DNA of 64,000 nucleotides from Mycobacterium sp. OAS707 (GTDB taxonomy: Bacteria > Actinomycetota > Actinomycetes > Mycobacteriales > Mycobacteriaceae), in the NCBI RefSeq assembly GCF_014873705.1, contig NZ_JADBDS010000005.1, positions 434,001 through 498,000 on the forward strand, in the 5' to 3' direction. The notes beneath the pieces are model-generated. The model searched no databases. It saw only the letters and a list, made by a program, of their open reading frames with translations, and was not told the DNA's origin. The position numbers and the translations under genes are program-made. Shown one piece after another: positions 18,022-25,880 of the stretch (position 1 is its first letter; each line of letters begins with the position of its first letter).

Positions 18022-19836
18022 ATGACCGCCGAAGCACCTGCTGCCACCCTGGTGGCGCGCCGCCCGTACCCGCAGCGCCTGAACCCTAAAGGCAGTTTGG
18101 TGTACAAGCTGGTCTCCACCACCGATCACAAGTTGATCGGGGTGATGTATCTGGTTACCTGCTTTGGTTTCTTTTTTCTCGCCGGATTGATGGCGCTGTT
18201 GATCCGCACCGAATTGGCCGCACCCGGTATGCAGTTCTTGTCCACTGAGCAGTACAACCAGTTGTTCACCATGCACGGCACCATCATGTTGCTGTTCTAC
18301 GCGACACCGGTGGTGTTCGGTTTCGCCAATTGTGTGCTGCCGCTGCACATCGGGGCGCCCGACGTGGCGTTCCCGCGCCTGAATGCGCTGTCCTACTGGC
18401 TGTTCTTGTTCGGCGGATTGATCGCCACCGCCGGGTTCATCACTCCCAGCGGCGCCGCGCACTTCGGCTGGACCGGTTACACCCCCCTCTCGGATGCCGT
18501 ACACAGTCCCGGTCCGGGCGCCGACCTATGGATCATGGGTCTGATCGTCGGCGGGCTGGGCACCATTTTGGGTGCGGTCAACATGATCACGACAGTGGTG
18601 TGCCTGCGTGCACCGGGGATGACGATGTTCCGGATGCCCATCTTCACGTGGAACATTCTGGTCACCTCGATCCTGGTGCTGATCGCGTTTCCGTTGTTGA
18701 CCGCGGCGCTGTTCGGGCTGGCCGCCGATCGCCATCTCGGCGCCCACATCTATGACGCCGCCAACGGCGGAGCGATTCTCTGGCAGCACTTGTTCTGGTT
18801 TTTCGGTCATCCCGAGGTCTACATTGTCGCGTTGCCGTTCTTCGGGATCGTGACCGAAATCTTTCCGGTGTTCTCCCGAAAGCCGGTGTTCGGTTACACC
18901 ATGCTGGTGTACGCCACGATCGGCATCGCGGTGCTGTCGGTGGCGGTGTGGGCGCATCACATGTTCGCCACCGGCGCTGTGCTGCTGCCGTTTTTCTCGT
19001 TGATGACGTATCTGATCGCCGTACCCACCGGGATCAAGTTCTTCAATTGGATCGGCACGATGTGGAAGGGCCAGTTGACATTTGAGTCCCCGATGCTGTT
19101 CTCGATCGGTTTCCTGGTGACCTTTTTGCTAGGCGGCCTGACCGGGATCTTATTGGCCAGCCCACCGCTGGACTTCCACGTCACCGACACCTATTTCGTG
19201 GTGGCGCACTTTCACTATGTGCTGTTCGGCACGATCGTGTTCGCCACCTTCGCCGGGGTGTATTTCTGGTTTCCGAAGATGACCGGCCGCCTACTGGACG
19301 AACGGCTGGGAAAACTGCACTTCTGGTTGACGTTGATCGGCTTTCACACCACGTTTTTGGTGCAGCACTGGCTGGGAGATATGGGGATGCCGCGCCGCTA
19401 CGCCGATTACCTGCCCAGCGACGGGTTCCAGCCGCTCAACGTGGTCTCCTCCATCGGGGCATTCACCCTGGGTGTCTCGATGCTGCCGTTCGTGTGGAAT
19501 GTGTTCAAAAGCTGGCGCTACGGCGAGCCGGTGACCGTTGACGATCCGTGGGGGTTCGGCAACTCGCTGGAGTGGGCCACCAGCTGCCCACCGCCGCGGC
19601 ACAACTTCACAGAGCTGCCCAGAATCCGTTCAGAACGGCCCGCTTTCGAGCTGCATTACCCCCACATGCGCCAGCGGATGCGGCGAGAGCTCTATATCGG
19701 CGCGCACCCGTTCAACGATCCCGGCATGGGCCAGCAGCGCGACCGGACCCCGCCCGAGGCCGGCAGCGCTGAATCCGATAACGCCAGCCCCGCAGAACAT
19801 TCCGGCTCCGCCTCCGCGCCGCACCGTGAGCACTGA
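18022..19836 (+). CDS. ctaD: Cytochrome c oxidase subunit I (aa3-type), orphan copy
   Basis: 604 residues from ATG 18022, GGAGA six bases upstream. Twelve membrane spans are expected. Ligands are present: heme His in FTMHGTIML, CuB His with the cross-linked Tyr in GHPEVY, the His pair in WAHHMF, and heme His ligands in AHFHYVLFG. D-channel (GAPDVAFPRLN) and K-channel (VPTGIKFFNW) residues are intact, so the enzyme should pump protons. A Ser/Pro-rich C-terminal tail is longer than usual. No subunit II, III or assembly genes are adjacent, which suggests an accessory copy working with subunits encoded elsewhere. Confidence 0.9.
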   Translation: MTAEAPAATLVARRPYPQRLNPKGSLVYKLVSTTDHKLIGVMYLVTCFGFFFLAGLMALLIRTELAAPGMQFLSTEQYNQLFTMHGTIMLLFYATPVVFGFANCVLPLHIGAPDVAFPRLNALSYWLFLFGGLIATAGFITPSGAAHFGWTGYTPLSDAVHSPGPGADLWIMGLIVGGLGTILGAVNMITTVVCLRAPGMTMFRMPIFTWNILVTSILVLIAFPLLTAALFGLAADRHLGAHIYDAANGGAILWQHLFWFFGHPEVYIVALPFFGIVTEIFPVFSRKPVFGYTMLVYATIGIAVLSVAVWAHHMFATGAVLLPFFSLMTYLIAVPTGIKFFNWIGTMWKGQLTFESPMLFSIGFLVTFLLGGLTGILLASPPLDFHVTDTYFVVAHFHYVLFGTIVFATFAGVYFWFPKMTGRLLDERLGKLHFWLTLIGFHTTFLVQHWLGDMGMPRRYADYLPSDGFQPLNVVSSIGAFTLGVSMLPFVWNVFKSWRYGEPVTVDDPWGFGNSLEWATSCPPPRHNFTELPRIRSERPAFELHYPHMRQRMRRELYIGAHPFNDPGMGQQRDRTPPEAGSAESDNASPAEHSGSASAPHREH

Positions 19837-20353
19837 CTGCGGCTCCGAATCCGCCTATCTAGGGTCTACGTGGCGGTTTCAGCACACCGCGACGAGACGA
19901 AAAGCGGTGGTCGTCGGTGTTGGCCGACCGTGGTCTGTGACGCAGTAGGCGCTTCCGCTGACGATCAGCTGCGGTCCTGACCGGCCGGCCTCAGCCTGCC
20001 CGACACCACCCCTCCAATAGTCACCCGTGAAGCCCTCGACGTCGCGAATTTTGACCACAGCGGTTCGATGATGTCGCCGTTGATGCGCAGCACCACGGTG
20101 AGTGTCGGCGTGCCGGTCGCCGCTGGGTGGCGATGAGATTCACCGGGCTGCGACCGACGCCCGCTCAACACTCCCGGCCGCTGCCAGGTGCCCGGCGTGC
20201 CCACAGTGCTCGTCGGATCCACGCGCAGCCACGGCCTGGCGCGGCGAAAGGGGTGCACAGCGACAGGCACAGCCCGGGGTCGCCCACCCGCGGCCGTACG
20301 TTGAGCTGATGTCGCACCCAGAACAGCAGCAACGAAGCCACCCCCAGCGGTGT
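19837..20353. other. Intergenic stretch without recognisable gene
   Basis: 517 bases between ctaD and the convergent DUF3618 gene. Small frames on both strands (19965-20270 minus, 20102-20443 plus) show no domain and no ribosome site. The minus frame has a segment TLTVVLRINGDIIEPLW that might be a remnant, but nothing can be assigned. Confidence 0.4.
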
Positions 20354-20848
20354 TCAGGCTCGGCGCTTGGGGGGTTTGGCCGCTACTACCAGCACGGTGC
20401 CCAGTACAACCGCGGCAGCCAGGTAGACCGCGGCTTTGAATGATCCGTCCGGATTGGCCATGGCGGTGATGGTGTGCGAGAGCATGTCGTCGGCCTTGCT
20501 GCCCGTGGTGTGCAGTATCCGTTTTCGGGCGGCGCGGGTATCGGCTGCCAGGCGGCCCTTAACATCGAGGCGGGCGCTGAGCGCAGCCACCGTGTCACGA
20601 AGTTCCGCGCGGGTGTGTTCAATGTCGGACTCCAGATCATCGATGCCGGTCTGTGGCGCTGGGCCCGCTGACCGTGCAGCGTGGCTGCTGTGCGGACGCT
20701 GCGGATGATCTGTGCCCTCTTCGGGTGGCGGCCATGGCCATGTCCACGAGTTTCTCGGTTGCTCGTCGGGGCTTTGCACCCAGTCGGCATCCAGGGTCGA
20801 CGGGGGTGGCGGCGACACGGCGGGGTCGGTGTCAGCGTCGTGTTCCAC
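20354..20848 (-). CDS. DUF3618-containing membrane-anchored protein
   Basis: 164 residues from GTG 20848. The first about 70 residues are Pro/His-rich and disordered. Residues about 72-105 (DLESDIEHTRAELRDTVAAL, then SARLDVKGRL) form the DUF3618 helix. A single hydrophobic segment near residues 142-160 (AVYLAAAVVLGTVLVVAA) ends the protein. Such proteins are thought to be envelope-associated and are often near phage-holin or stress genes. The upstream gene ends three bases before this start, indicating an operon. Confidence 0.75.
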   Translation of the reverse strand: MEHDADTDPAVSPPPPSTLDADWVQSPDEQPRNSWTWPWPPPEEGTDHPQRPHSSHAARSAGPAPQTGIDDLESDIEHTRAELRDTVAALSARLDVKGRLAADTRAARKRILHTTGSKADDMLSHTITAMANPDGSFKAAVYLAAAVVLGTVLVVAAKPPKRRA

Positions 20849-20850
20849 GG

Positions 20851-21006
20851 CTAGGGCTCCGGTGTGGGTTCGGCCTCGGCGGGCTTGTGCGGCGTCGGCT
20901 CGTCCTCTCCGTCACCGGGTTGTCGCTCCCAGCGGGTTGCGGTGCCCTGTGGCGGCGGGCTTGTCAGGTAGCCGTCGTCAGCGGGATCAGTTGCGGTGCG
21001 CTGCAT
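20851..21006 (-). CDS. Small acidic/proline-rich hypothetical protein
   Basis: 51 residues from the second of two tandem ATGs (21006), because AGGAGG lies four bases before it and only one base before the first. The sequence is polar, Pro/Glu/Thr-rich and without hydrophobic segments (ending HKPAEAEPTPEP), so it is likely disordered. It directly precedes the DUF3618 gene with no gap and is probably co-translated. No family is recognised. Confidence 0.5.
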   Translation of the reverse strand: MQRTATDPADDGYLTSPPPQGTATRWERQPGDGEDEPTPHKPAEAEPTPEP

Positions 21007-21184
21007 CATTCCTCCTGGTGTGGCTGCTAAGGAGATTCCCCGCTGCCCCGCGCGCCATACCCCGCCAATCCGATCACCCTGCGCCACCGCCGAATCGATA
21101 CCGGTGAGCCCACCCGCCTGATCGGGTCAGCCGGCACGAGGAGTCGCTTTGCCGGTCGGGGGTTACATCACAGCACAACCGTCG

Positions 21185-21457
21185 TTATCGGCGTGTGGGG
21201 CCGGCGTCGATGAGGGCATGAAATGCGGCATGCTGATCAAGGCGGGCATCCATGCGGGCCGCCCACTTAACGATTGCCTCATACCTTCCGTCGACCCGCG
21301 CGCGCTGCAGACGCATGTAGGCCCGATAGATGCGCCGGTGCAGCAGCGCGTCGCTCGCCGCCGACCACCGCCGGCAGCGATCAGCGTTTGGCCCTCGCGG
21401 TCTTTCGGCAGGCCCGACGGGGACTGCCCGGATGAGAGTCCGAAGTGATGTACCCAT
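21185..21457 (-). CDS. Hypothetical protein
   Basis: About 90 residues from ATG 21457 (MGTSLRTLIRAVPVG). The C-terminal half looks coding: a helical, Arg/Ala-rich segment RIYRAYMRLQRARVDGRYEA and then AARMDARLDQHAAFHALID. No hydrophobic segment, no known domain and only a weak ribosome site are seen. An upstream in-frame start would make it 117 residues. A palindromic motif (21480-21492) lies just upstream. It may be real or a chance frame. Confidence 0.35.
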   Translation of the reverse strand: MGTSLRTLIRAVPVGPAERPRGPNADRCRRWSAASDALLHRRIYRAYMRLQRARVDGRYEAIVKWAARMDARLDQHAAFHALIDAGPTRR

Positions 21458-21479
21458 GCGGATGACGCCGTTTCTTCGC

Positions 21480-21492
21480 AGCAATAGTTGCT
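21480..21492. promoter_or_regulatory. Motif AGCAATAGTTGCT, candidate operator
   Basis: GCAA-x3-TTGC inverted repeat, identical at 12 of 13 positions to the copy at 22269-22281. It lies 23 bases upstream of the hypothetical minus-strand start at 21457. Confidence 0.25.
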
Positions 21493-22268
21493 CACATGCA
21501 CACAAGGAATTTCCCACCGCGGCAGTGCTATTCATCACAGCCGCCCCTTACAGCGGCAGAGGGGTCGCCAGCGAATCGCGAACCGCCATGAAAGCACCAC
21601 TGAACTCACGCTGATCATTACGGCAACTCCCAGGCGGTCATCCGATCGGTTGTTCAGCTGCTGCGCGACCCGACAGTGCCGCTGACCCGCTGCTGGCCAT
21701 CGCGGACAAACCACATTTGTCTGCGTGCCCGTATGGCTGGCGCGCCCATTTAGTCCTCACGGTGGCGACCCGTTGGTCACCGCGGCCATCGCCGCGTTAT
21801 CGCTGCTACTACCGATGCGGGCGTGAGCGCTCATCGGCGCCGTCGCGCTGTTCGCTGCGGTGCTGGGTCGGCATGTTCGCGCGTCGATCGGCCACGACGG
21901 CCTTGACCGCTGCCGCCTACAAGCTTCGCCCGTATCAGCGCTGATGTTCGCGCCGTCACAGAACCGCTCCGCAGCGGCACCTAGTCGCCGGGTTGGGCCG
22001 ACCAGGATTCCACCACATGCGTGGTGGCCCAGACCTGGCCGACCCGCCGGTGGGCTGCGGGGAAGTTAGTGGGCTGCGGCATTGATAAGCAATTTCTGAC
22101 CCTCAGCTCAGCCCCTCTTCAGCACGCCCGGGTTGGCTGGTCTGTAGGTGCCGGTGTAGCGATCTCCCAGGGCCGGTCCAACACCCCCCGGCCACCACGC
22201 GCCGAGGGCCATGGGCCGGACCTCGACGCACAACAGCGGCTGCCGTCACCAGTGGGCTGATTCAGTCG

Positions 22269-22281
22269 AGCAACAGTTGCT
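22269..22281. promoter_or_regulatory. Palindromic motif AGCAACAGTTGCT, candidate operator
   Basis: Inverted repeat GCAAC-A-GTTGC about 33 bases upstream of the TetR-type operator and close to the expected -35 region of the SigF-type gene that follows. Confidence 0.3.
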
Positions 22282-22314
22282 GGCGATCAACGGCACCGCG
22301 CGCTACTCTGGGAG

Positions 22315-22328
22315 ACAGACCGGTCTGT
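22315..22328. promoter_or_regulatory. Perfect palindrome ACAGACCGGTCTGT, candidate TetR operator for first sigma gene
   Basis: A perfect 14-base palindrome just downstream of a plausible -10 (TACTCT, 22304-22309), so bound protein would cover the start of transcription. The same site with a single centre change occurs at 24033-24046 between tetR and the second sigma gene, pointing to the intervening TetR protein as the ligand. Direct binding is inferred. Confidence 0.65.
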
Positions 22329-22419
22329 ATCTCAGCGAGGGTCGCGTCGCCCAAGCGGCGTGTTCGTGGCGCGCGAAGGAAGTGTTGAGCAGACAACCGC
22401 AGGAAGGCGGTCGGCGACG

Positions 22420-23307
22420 ATGATCGATACGACGGGGCCACACAACGCGATAGCCGAGGGCCGCGACGACGACTATTCGCAGGTTGAGCAGTGGTTTGAC
22501 CAACTGGCTGGTGCCGGATCTGAGGAGGAGCAGCGCCGCTGGCGCTGCCGGATCGTGTCGTGTTGCATGCCGTTGGCCGACCACATCGCCTACCGTTTCG
22601 TTGGACGTGGTGAACCGGCCGAGGACCTGGTACAGGTGGCGCGGCTGGGTCTGGTCAAAGCTGTCGATCGGTACCGGCCGGGCGCGGGACGTTTCCTGGC
22701 GTTTGCCGTGCCGACGATTTTGGGGGATTTGCGTCGTCATTTCCGTGACTGCACATGGGGCATGCATGTGCCCCGTAGCGTCAAAGAGACCCACCGGCGG
22801 ATGCGGTCGGCGATCGACCCGCTGTCGCAGCGCCTGGGCCGCGCCCCGACCGCCACCGAGCTGGCCGCCGAACTGGGTGTGCAGCGCAGCGAGGTAGTGG
22901 CCTGCATACAAGCCGCCTATGCGTACCGTCCGATGTCCCTGGACGGCGCGCTGAGCCATTGCGACGACGGCGAGCAGCCGCCGCTCTCTGAGCGGCACGG
23001 CGCCATCGATGAGGGCTTTGAGCGCATCGATGACGGGTTGACCGTGGCCGCGCTGGTCAGCGAGCTCTGCGAACGGGAGCGGACCATCCTGGCCATGAGG
23101 TTTGAGGAGTGCCTGACCCAAACACAGATCGCCCAGCGTCTGGGCATTTCCCAAGTCCACGTGTCGCGCCTGCTCGGACTCATCCTCGACCATCTCCGGG
23201 ACCGGCTGGCCGAGGAGCCACCGATCTCCATGGATACCCGCCTGTCACAGCACGGCGACATCACCCCCCTACCGGTGCACCGCGAACGGGACAACGTTTA
23301 CGCATAA
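22420..23307 (+). CDS. SigF/SigB-type alternative sigma factor (copy 1)
   Basis: 295 residues from ATG 22420; an in-frame GTG at 22360 would add 20 residues. Sigma region 2 spans about residues 53-113 (RFVGRGEPAEDLVQVARLGL, then FAVPTILGDLRRHFRD), region 3 follows (LSQRLGRAPTATELAAELGV), and region 4 covers about 207-251 (QTQIAQRLGISQVHVSRLL). This is the SigF/SigB/SigG group of stress sigma factors. No anti-sigma gene of the RsbW/UsfX type is adjacent, unlike the classical sigF locus. The upstream palindrome suggests transcriptional control by the TetR protein encoded next door. A paralogue is at 24155-25087. Confidence 0.85.
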   Translation: MIDTTGPHNAIAEGRDDDYSQVEQWFDQLAGAGSEEEQRRWRCRIVSCCMPLADHIAYRFVGRGEPAEDLVQVARLGLVKAVDRYRPGAGRFLAFAVPTILGDLRRHFRDCTWGMHVPRSVKETHRRMRSAIDPLSQRLGRAPTATELAAELGVQRSEVVACIQAAYAYRPMSLDGALSHCDDGEQPPLSERHGAIDEGFERIDDGLTVAALVSELCERERTILAMRFEECLTQTQIAQRLGISQVHVSRLLGLILDHLRDRLAEEPPISMDTRLSQHGDITPLPVHRERDNVYA

Positions 23308-23354
23308 GTCGTTGGGGCCGCTCAGCAATCAGGATGGCTGGCGCTGCGAGAGGC

Positions 23355-23384
23355 GACGCAGACCTGCTCACGGCCGTCTGCGTC
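23355..23384. terminator. Hairpin between convergent sigma and tetR genes
   Basis: GACGCAGAC pairs perfectly with GTCTGCGTC across a 12-base loop. It sits 48 bases after the sigma stop and 28 bases from the tetR stop, so it could terminate either transcript. No U-tract is present. Confidence 0.45.
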
Positions 23385-23411
23385 AGGCCGGCCAGCCGAG
23401 CGCGCGGCGTG

Positions 23412-23984
23412 TTAACGGTAGTGCTCGATCAGCCAGGCGCCCATGGTCTTGGCGCGTTGGGCGGCTCGCAGGTCCCCTTCGGCGGCCGAGACGATGCTGC
23501 CCTTCATCAAGATGTTGAAGTCGCAGGAGAATTCTTTCGGGTCTTTGAGGCCGGCCAGCTGGGCGCGCTCACAGACGATTTGGCGGATGTTGTCCAAGTG
23601 GCGGATACAGGCCTGGCCGAGCGCGCCCTCGGTGCCCATCTCGAAGAGCACCTTGATGAACGAGCAGGCCTCGTAGTCACCCTCGTTGTGGAACCACTCG
23701 TCGAAGACATCCAGGATGGCAAGAATCTGGCCTTCTGGATCGGCGGCACGTTCGCGCGATCGTCGTTCCACGATATCGATCGTCCACTGCGATTCGCGCT
23801 CGTCGAGGAACGCCAGCACCAGATCGTCTTTGGAAGGAAAATGACGGTAGAGCGTCGCTTTGGCTACGCCGGCGCGCTCGACAACCTCATCGACGCCGAC
23901 GTCACGGATGCCGCGGCGGGTGAACAGCTCGTAGGCGGTGCCCACGATGCGCTCGCGCGCGTTGGGCGTTTGTGTGTCAACCAT
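23412..23984 (-). CDS. TetR-family transcriptional repressor
   Basis: 190 residues from ATG 23984. The N-terminal HTH occupies about residues 9-55 (RIVGTAYELFTRRGIRDVGV, then AGVAKATLYRHFPSKDDL). The remainder is an all-helical ligand/dimer domain with a CSFIKVLFEMG segment. It lies between two SigF-type genes, convergent with the first and divergent from the second. Near-identical palindromes stand before both sigma genes and overlap its own promoter, so it is likely autoregulated and represses both sigma genes. The inducing ligand is unknown. Confidence 0.85.
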   Translation of the reverse strand: MVDTQTPNARERIVGTAYELFTRRGIRDVGVDEVVERAGVAKATLYRHFPSKDDLVLAFLDERESQWTIDIVERRSRERAADPEGQILAILDVFDEWFHNEGDYEACSFIKVLFEMGTEGALGQACIRHLDNIRQIVCERAQLAGLKDPKEFSCDFNILMKGSIVSAAEGDLRAAQRAKTMGAWLIEHYR

Positions 23985-24018
23985 TTTGGTGTTTTCCCTG
24001 TCGGTTCAAGGCCTCCTT

Positions 24019-24024
24019 ATTGTA
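24019..24024 (-). promoter_or_regulatory. Candidate -10 (TACAAT) of tetR
   Basis: On the minus strand TACAAT lies 35 bases before the tetR start. A 17-base spacer leads to AACAGA, a weak -35, and the TetR-type operator lies across this spacer. Confidence 0.4.
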
Positions 24025-24032
24025 CCCCCGAT

Positions 24033-24046
24033 ACAGACCCGTCTGT
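24033..24046. promoter_or_regulatory. Near-perfect palindrome ACAGACCCGTCTGT, candidate TetR operator for tetR and second sigma gene
   Basis: It matches the operator at 22315-22328 at 13 of 14 bases, with the only imperfection in the central pair. It lies in the divergent region, covering the -35/spacer of tetR and directly abutting a TACTAT (24048-24053) that could be the -10 of the second sigma gene. One bound dimer could shut off both directions. Confidence 0.65.
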
Positions 24047-24107
24047 TTACTATTCGGTTTGGACCGGGCAGGCCGATCTGTTGTCGCGATAGCGAAGGAG
24101 GTCGGCC

Positions 24108-24158
24108 ATGCATGACAATTTCGACGGAGTAGGAGCCCGCGCCCGCACGGCGCCGTGA
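24108..24158 (+). CDS. Putative 16-residue leader peptide overlapping the second sigma gene
   Basis: ATG 24108 is preceded by a strong AAGGAGG site. The frame MHDNFDGVGARARTAP ends in a TGA that overlaps the GTG start of the sigma gene as GTGA. The sigma start itself has no good ribosome site, so translation of this small frame probably delivers ribosomes to it. The peptide has no recognisable feature. An alternative is that the site and ATG are fortuitous. Confidence 0.45.
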   Translation: MHDNFDGVGARARTAP

Positions 24159-25087
24159 CCGCCCCGCGATCCTCGGCGTTGGATCGCTCCGGCGCCGTGT
24201 CCATGGACGAATTCGCCGATGCTGATCGGCTTTTCGATCAACTGCGGGCCGCCAGCGACGAGCAGGAGCGTCGCCGGTGCCGGGCAGCCATCGTGACACG
24301 ATTCCTGCCGCTGGCCGATCGCATCGCTTTTCGGTTCGTGGGCCGTGGTGAGCCCAGCGACGATCTGCAACAGGTGGCCAGACTGGCTTTGGTTAAGACG
24401 GTGGATCGCTTCGATCCGGCCAAGGGCCCGTTTATGGCATTGGCGGTGCCGACCATACTGGGCGACGTTCGTCGCCATTTCCGCGACAACACCTGGACAG
24501 CGCATGTGCCGCGCCGGGTCAAAGAGACCAATCGCCGGGTGCGCGCCACCATTGATCCGCTGTCGCAGCGGCTGGGCCGGGCACCGACAGCCACCGAGTT
24601 GGCTGCCGAACTCGATGTCGCGCGCGAGGATGTTGTGCAATCGGTGGGGGCGGCCTACGCGTATCGGCCCGCGTCGTTGGACACCGCGCCGCTGGGCGCC
24701 GACCCCGACCAGGGGCACGCCACGGCTACTCTCGGTGTCGAGGAGCAGGGCTTCAGCCGGGTCGAGGACGCCATCACGGTGGCATCGCTGGTCTGTGAAC
24801 TCTCCGGGCGGGAGCGTGAAATCGTCCACTTGCGGTTTTGTGAGTGCCTAACCCAGACACAGATTGCCGCACGGCTGGGTCTCTCACAGGTGCATGTATC
24901 GCGACTGCTCTCGACGATCCTGGATCAGATGCGCGCACGGCTGGGAAGCGAAAAGCTCAGCAGCCACCCGCCTTACCGCTTGACCGGCTGCGCGAACGAG
25001 ATTCGGCCGGCCGGTGGTACTCGCGGCAATGGTCGCGAAACCCGATGCGGTGAGAGCGCGAAGATCGGAGCTGCCCAACACAGTTGA
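24155..25087 (+). CDS. SigF/SigB-type alternative sigma factor (copy 2)
   Basis: 310 residues from GTG 24155; an internal ATG at 24203 is an alternative. It has the same architecture as copy 1: region 2 with RFVGRGEPSDDLQQVARLAL and FMALAVPTILGDVRRHFRD, region 3 with LSQRLGRAPTATELAAELDV, region 4 with CLTQTQIAARLGLSQVHVSRLL. Its C-terminal tail is about 55 residues longer, polar and probably disordered. The close similarity to copy 1 points to local duplication around tetR. No anti-sigma gene is adjacent. It is likely controlled by the operator at 24033-24046 and translationally coupled to a 16-codon leader. Confidence 0.85.
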   Translation: MTAPRSSALDRSGAVSMDEFADADRLFDQLRAASDEQERRRCRAAIVTRFLPLADRIAFRFVGRGEPSDDLQQVARLALVKTVDRFDPAKGPFMALAVPTILGDVRRHFRDNTWTAHVPRRVKETNRRVRATIDPLSQRLGRAPTATELAAELDVAREDVVQSVGAAYAYRPASLDTAPLGADPDQGHATATLGVEEQGFSRVEDAITVASLVCELSGREREIVHLRFCECLTQTQIAARLGLSQVHVSRLLSTILDQMRARLGSEKLSSHPPYRLTGCANEIRPAGGTRGNGRETRCGESAKIGAAQHS

Positions 25088-25181
25088 GCACCGACTGCCA
25101 CAACGACCCCGGCCCGGGTAACGCCCCGCGGCAGCCCGGCAATCATTTGCGCGAGTCAATTAATGCGGGCATGATCCCGGC

Positions 25182-25688
25182 ATGACGTCTGCGAGCCGTC
25201 GTTCTGCTGAGACCAAAGTTTCCACCGAACAGGTCGATGCGGTCATGCGTTCGTGTCGCGCCTTGGTCGGCATTGCCGCGGCCTCGATCGCCGCGGTCGA
25301 CGACGTGGTGACCGTTCCCCAACTTCGGGTGCTGGTGATGCTGTCCACCCGCGGGCCGCTGAACATGCTGGCGATAGCCGATGAGCTCAAGGTGAGCGCG
25401 TCCAACGCCAGCCGCATCTGTCAGCGTCTGCTACAAGCCGGCCTGCTGGACCGGCGCGAGGATCCCGTCGATCGCCGCAATGTGACCGTGCGCCTCACCG
25501 CCCAGGGACGTGCGCTGGTGAATCGGGTGATCAGGCACCGGCGCACCGCGATCGGGCGTGTGCTGCGCAAGCTCAGCCCCCAAGAACGCCAACAGATCGC
25601 CGATGCACTCGATCGGTTCGCGGTCGCCGCAGGTGAACCCGCCGACGAGCACCACCACACCACGTTGATCTCCCTGCAGAGCGTGTAA
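25182..25688 (+). CDS. MarR-family transcriptional regulator
   Basis: 168 residues from ATG 25182. The winged-helix core covers about residues 45-120: the VTVPQLRVLVMLSTRGPLNM helix, recognition helix region SASNASRICQRLLQAGLL and the wing DRREDPVDRRNVTVRLTAQG, a standard MarR wing motif. Flanking helices at either end would form the dimer interface. It stands alone between the second SigF-type gene and the ECF sigma gene. There is no strong ribosome site, and an AT-rich CAATTAAT lies 15-22 bases before the start. Target and ligand are unknown. Confidence 0.85.
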   Translation: MTSASRRSAETKVSTEQVDAVMRSCRALVGIAAASIAAVDDVVTVPQLRVLVMLSTRGPLNMLAIADELKVSASNASRICQRLLQAGLLDRREDPVDRRNVTVRLTAQGRALVNRVIRHRRTAIGRVLRKLSPQERQQIADALDRFAVAAGEPADEHHHTTLISLQSV

Positions 25689-25880
25689 GCCCCGGGCGGC
25701 CCCAATGAGCGAGCCACCCTGTTAGTGCACGGTAGCGACAAGCCGTTCTGCGGCAGAGCATTCCGGATCGATAACGAGTGCATAGCCGCAATGGTTGCGG
25801 GGAATTAACTAGTTGTCGGCCCGATCCGGCCGGCCACCACGAGGGTGGCTGAACGTTCGACCGATGCAGCAGGAGGCACG

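Larger units (their letters stand above)
21458..22303. other. Gene-poor region upstream of the first SigF-type gene
   Basis: About 850 bases with only short frames and no supported gene. Around 21760-21830 the + strand reads VTAAIAALSLLLPMRA before a stop, perhaps a remnant of a small membrane protein. The region also holds two copies of the AGCAAyAGTTGCT motif. The promoter and operator of the following sigma gene begin at its right end. Confidence 0.35.
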
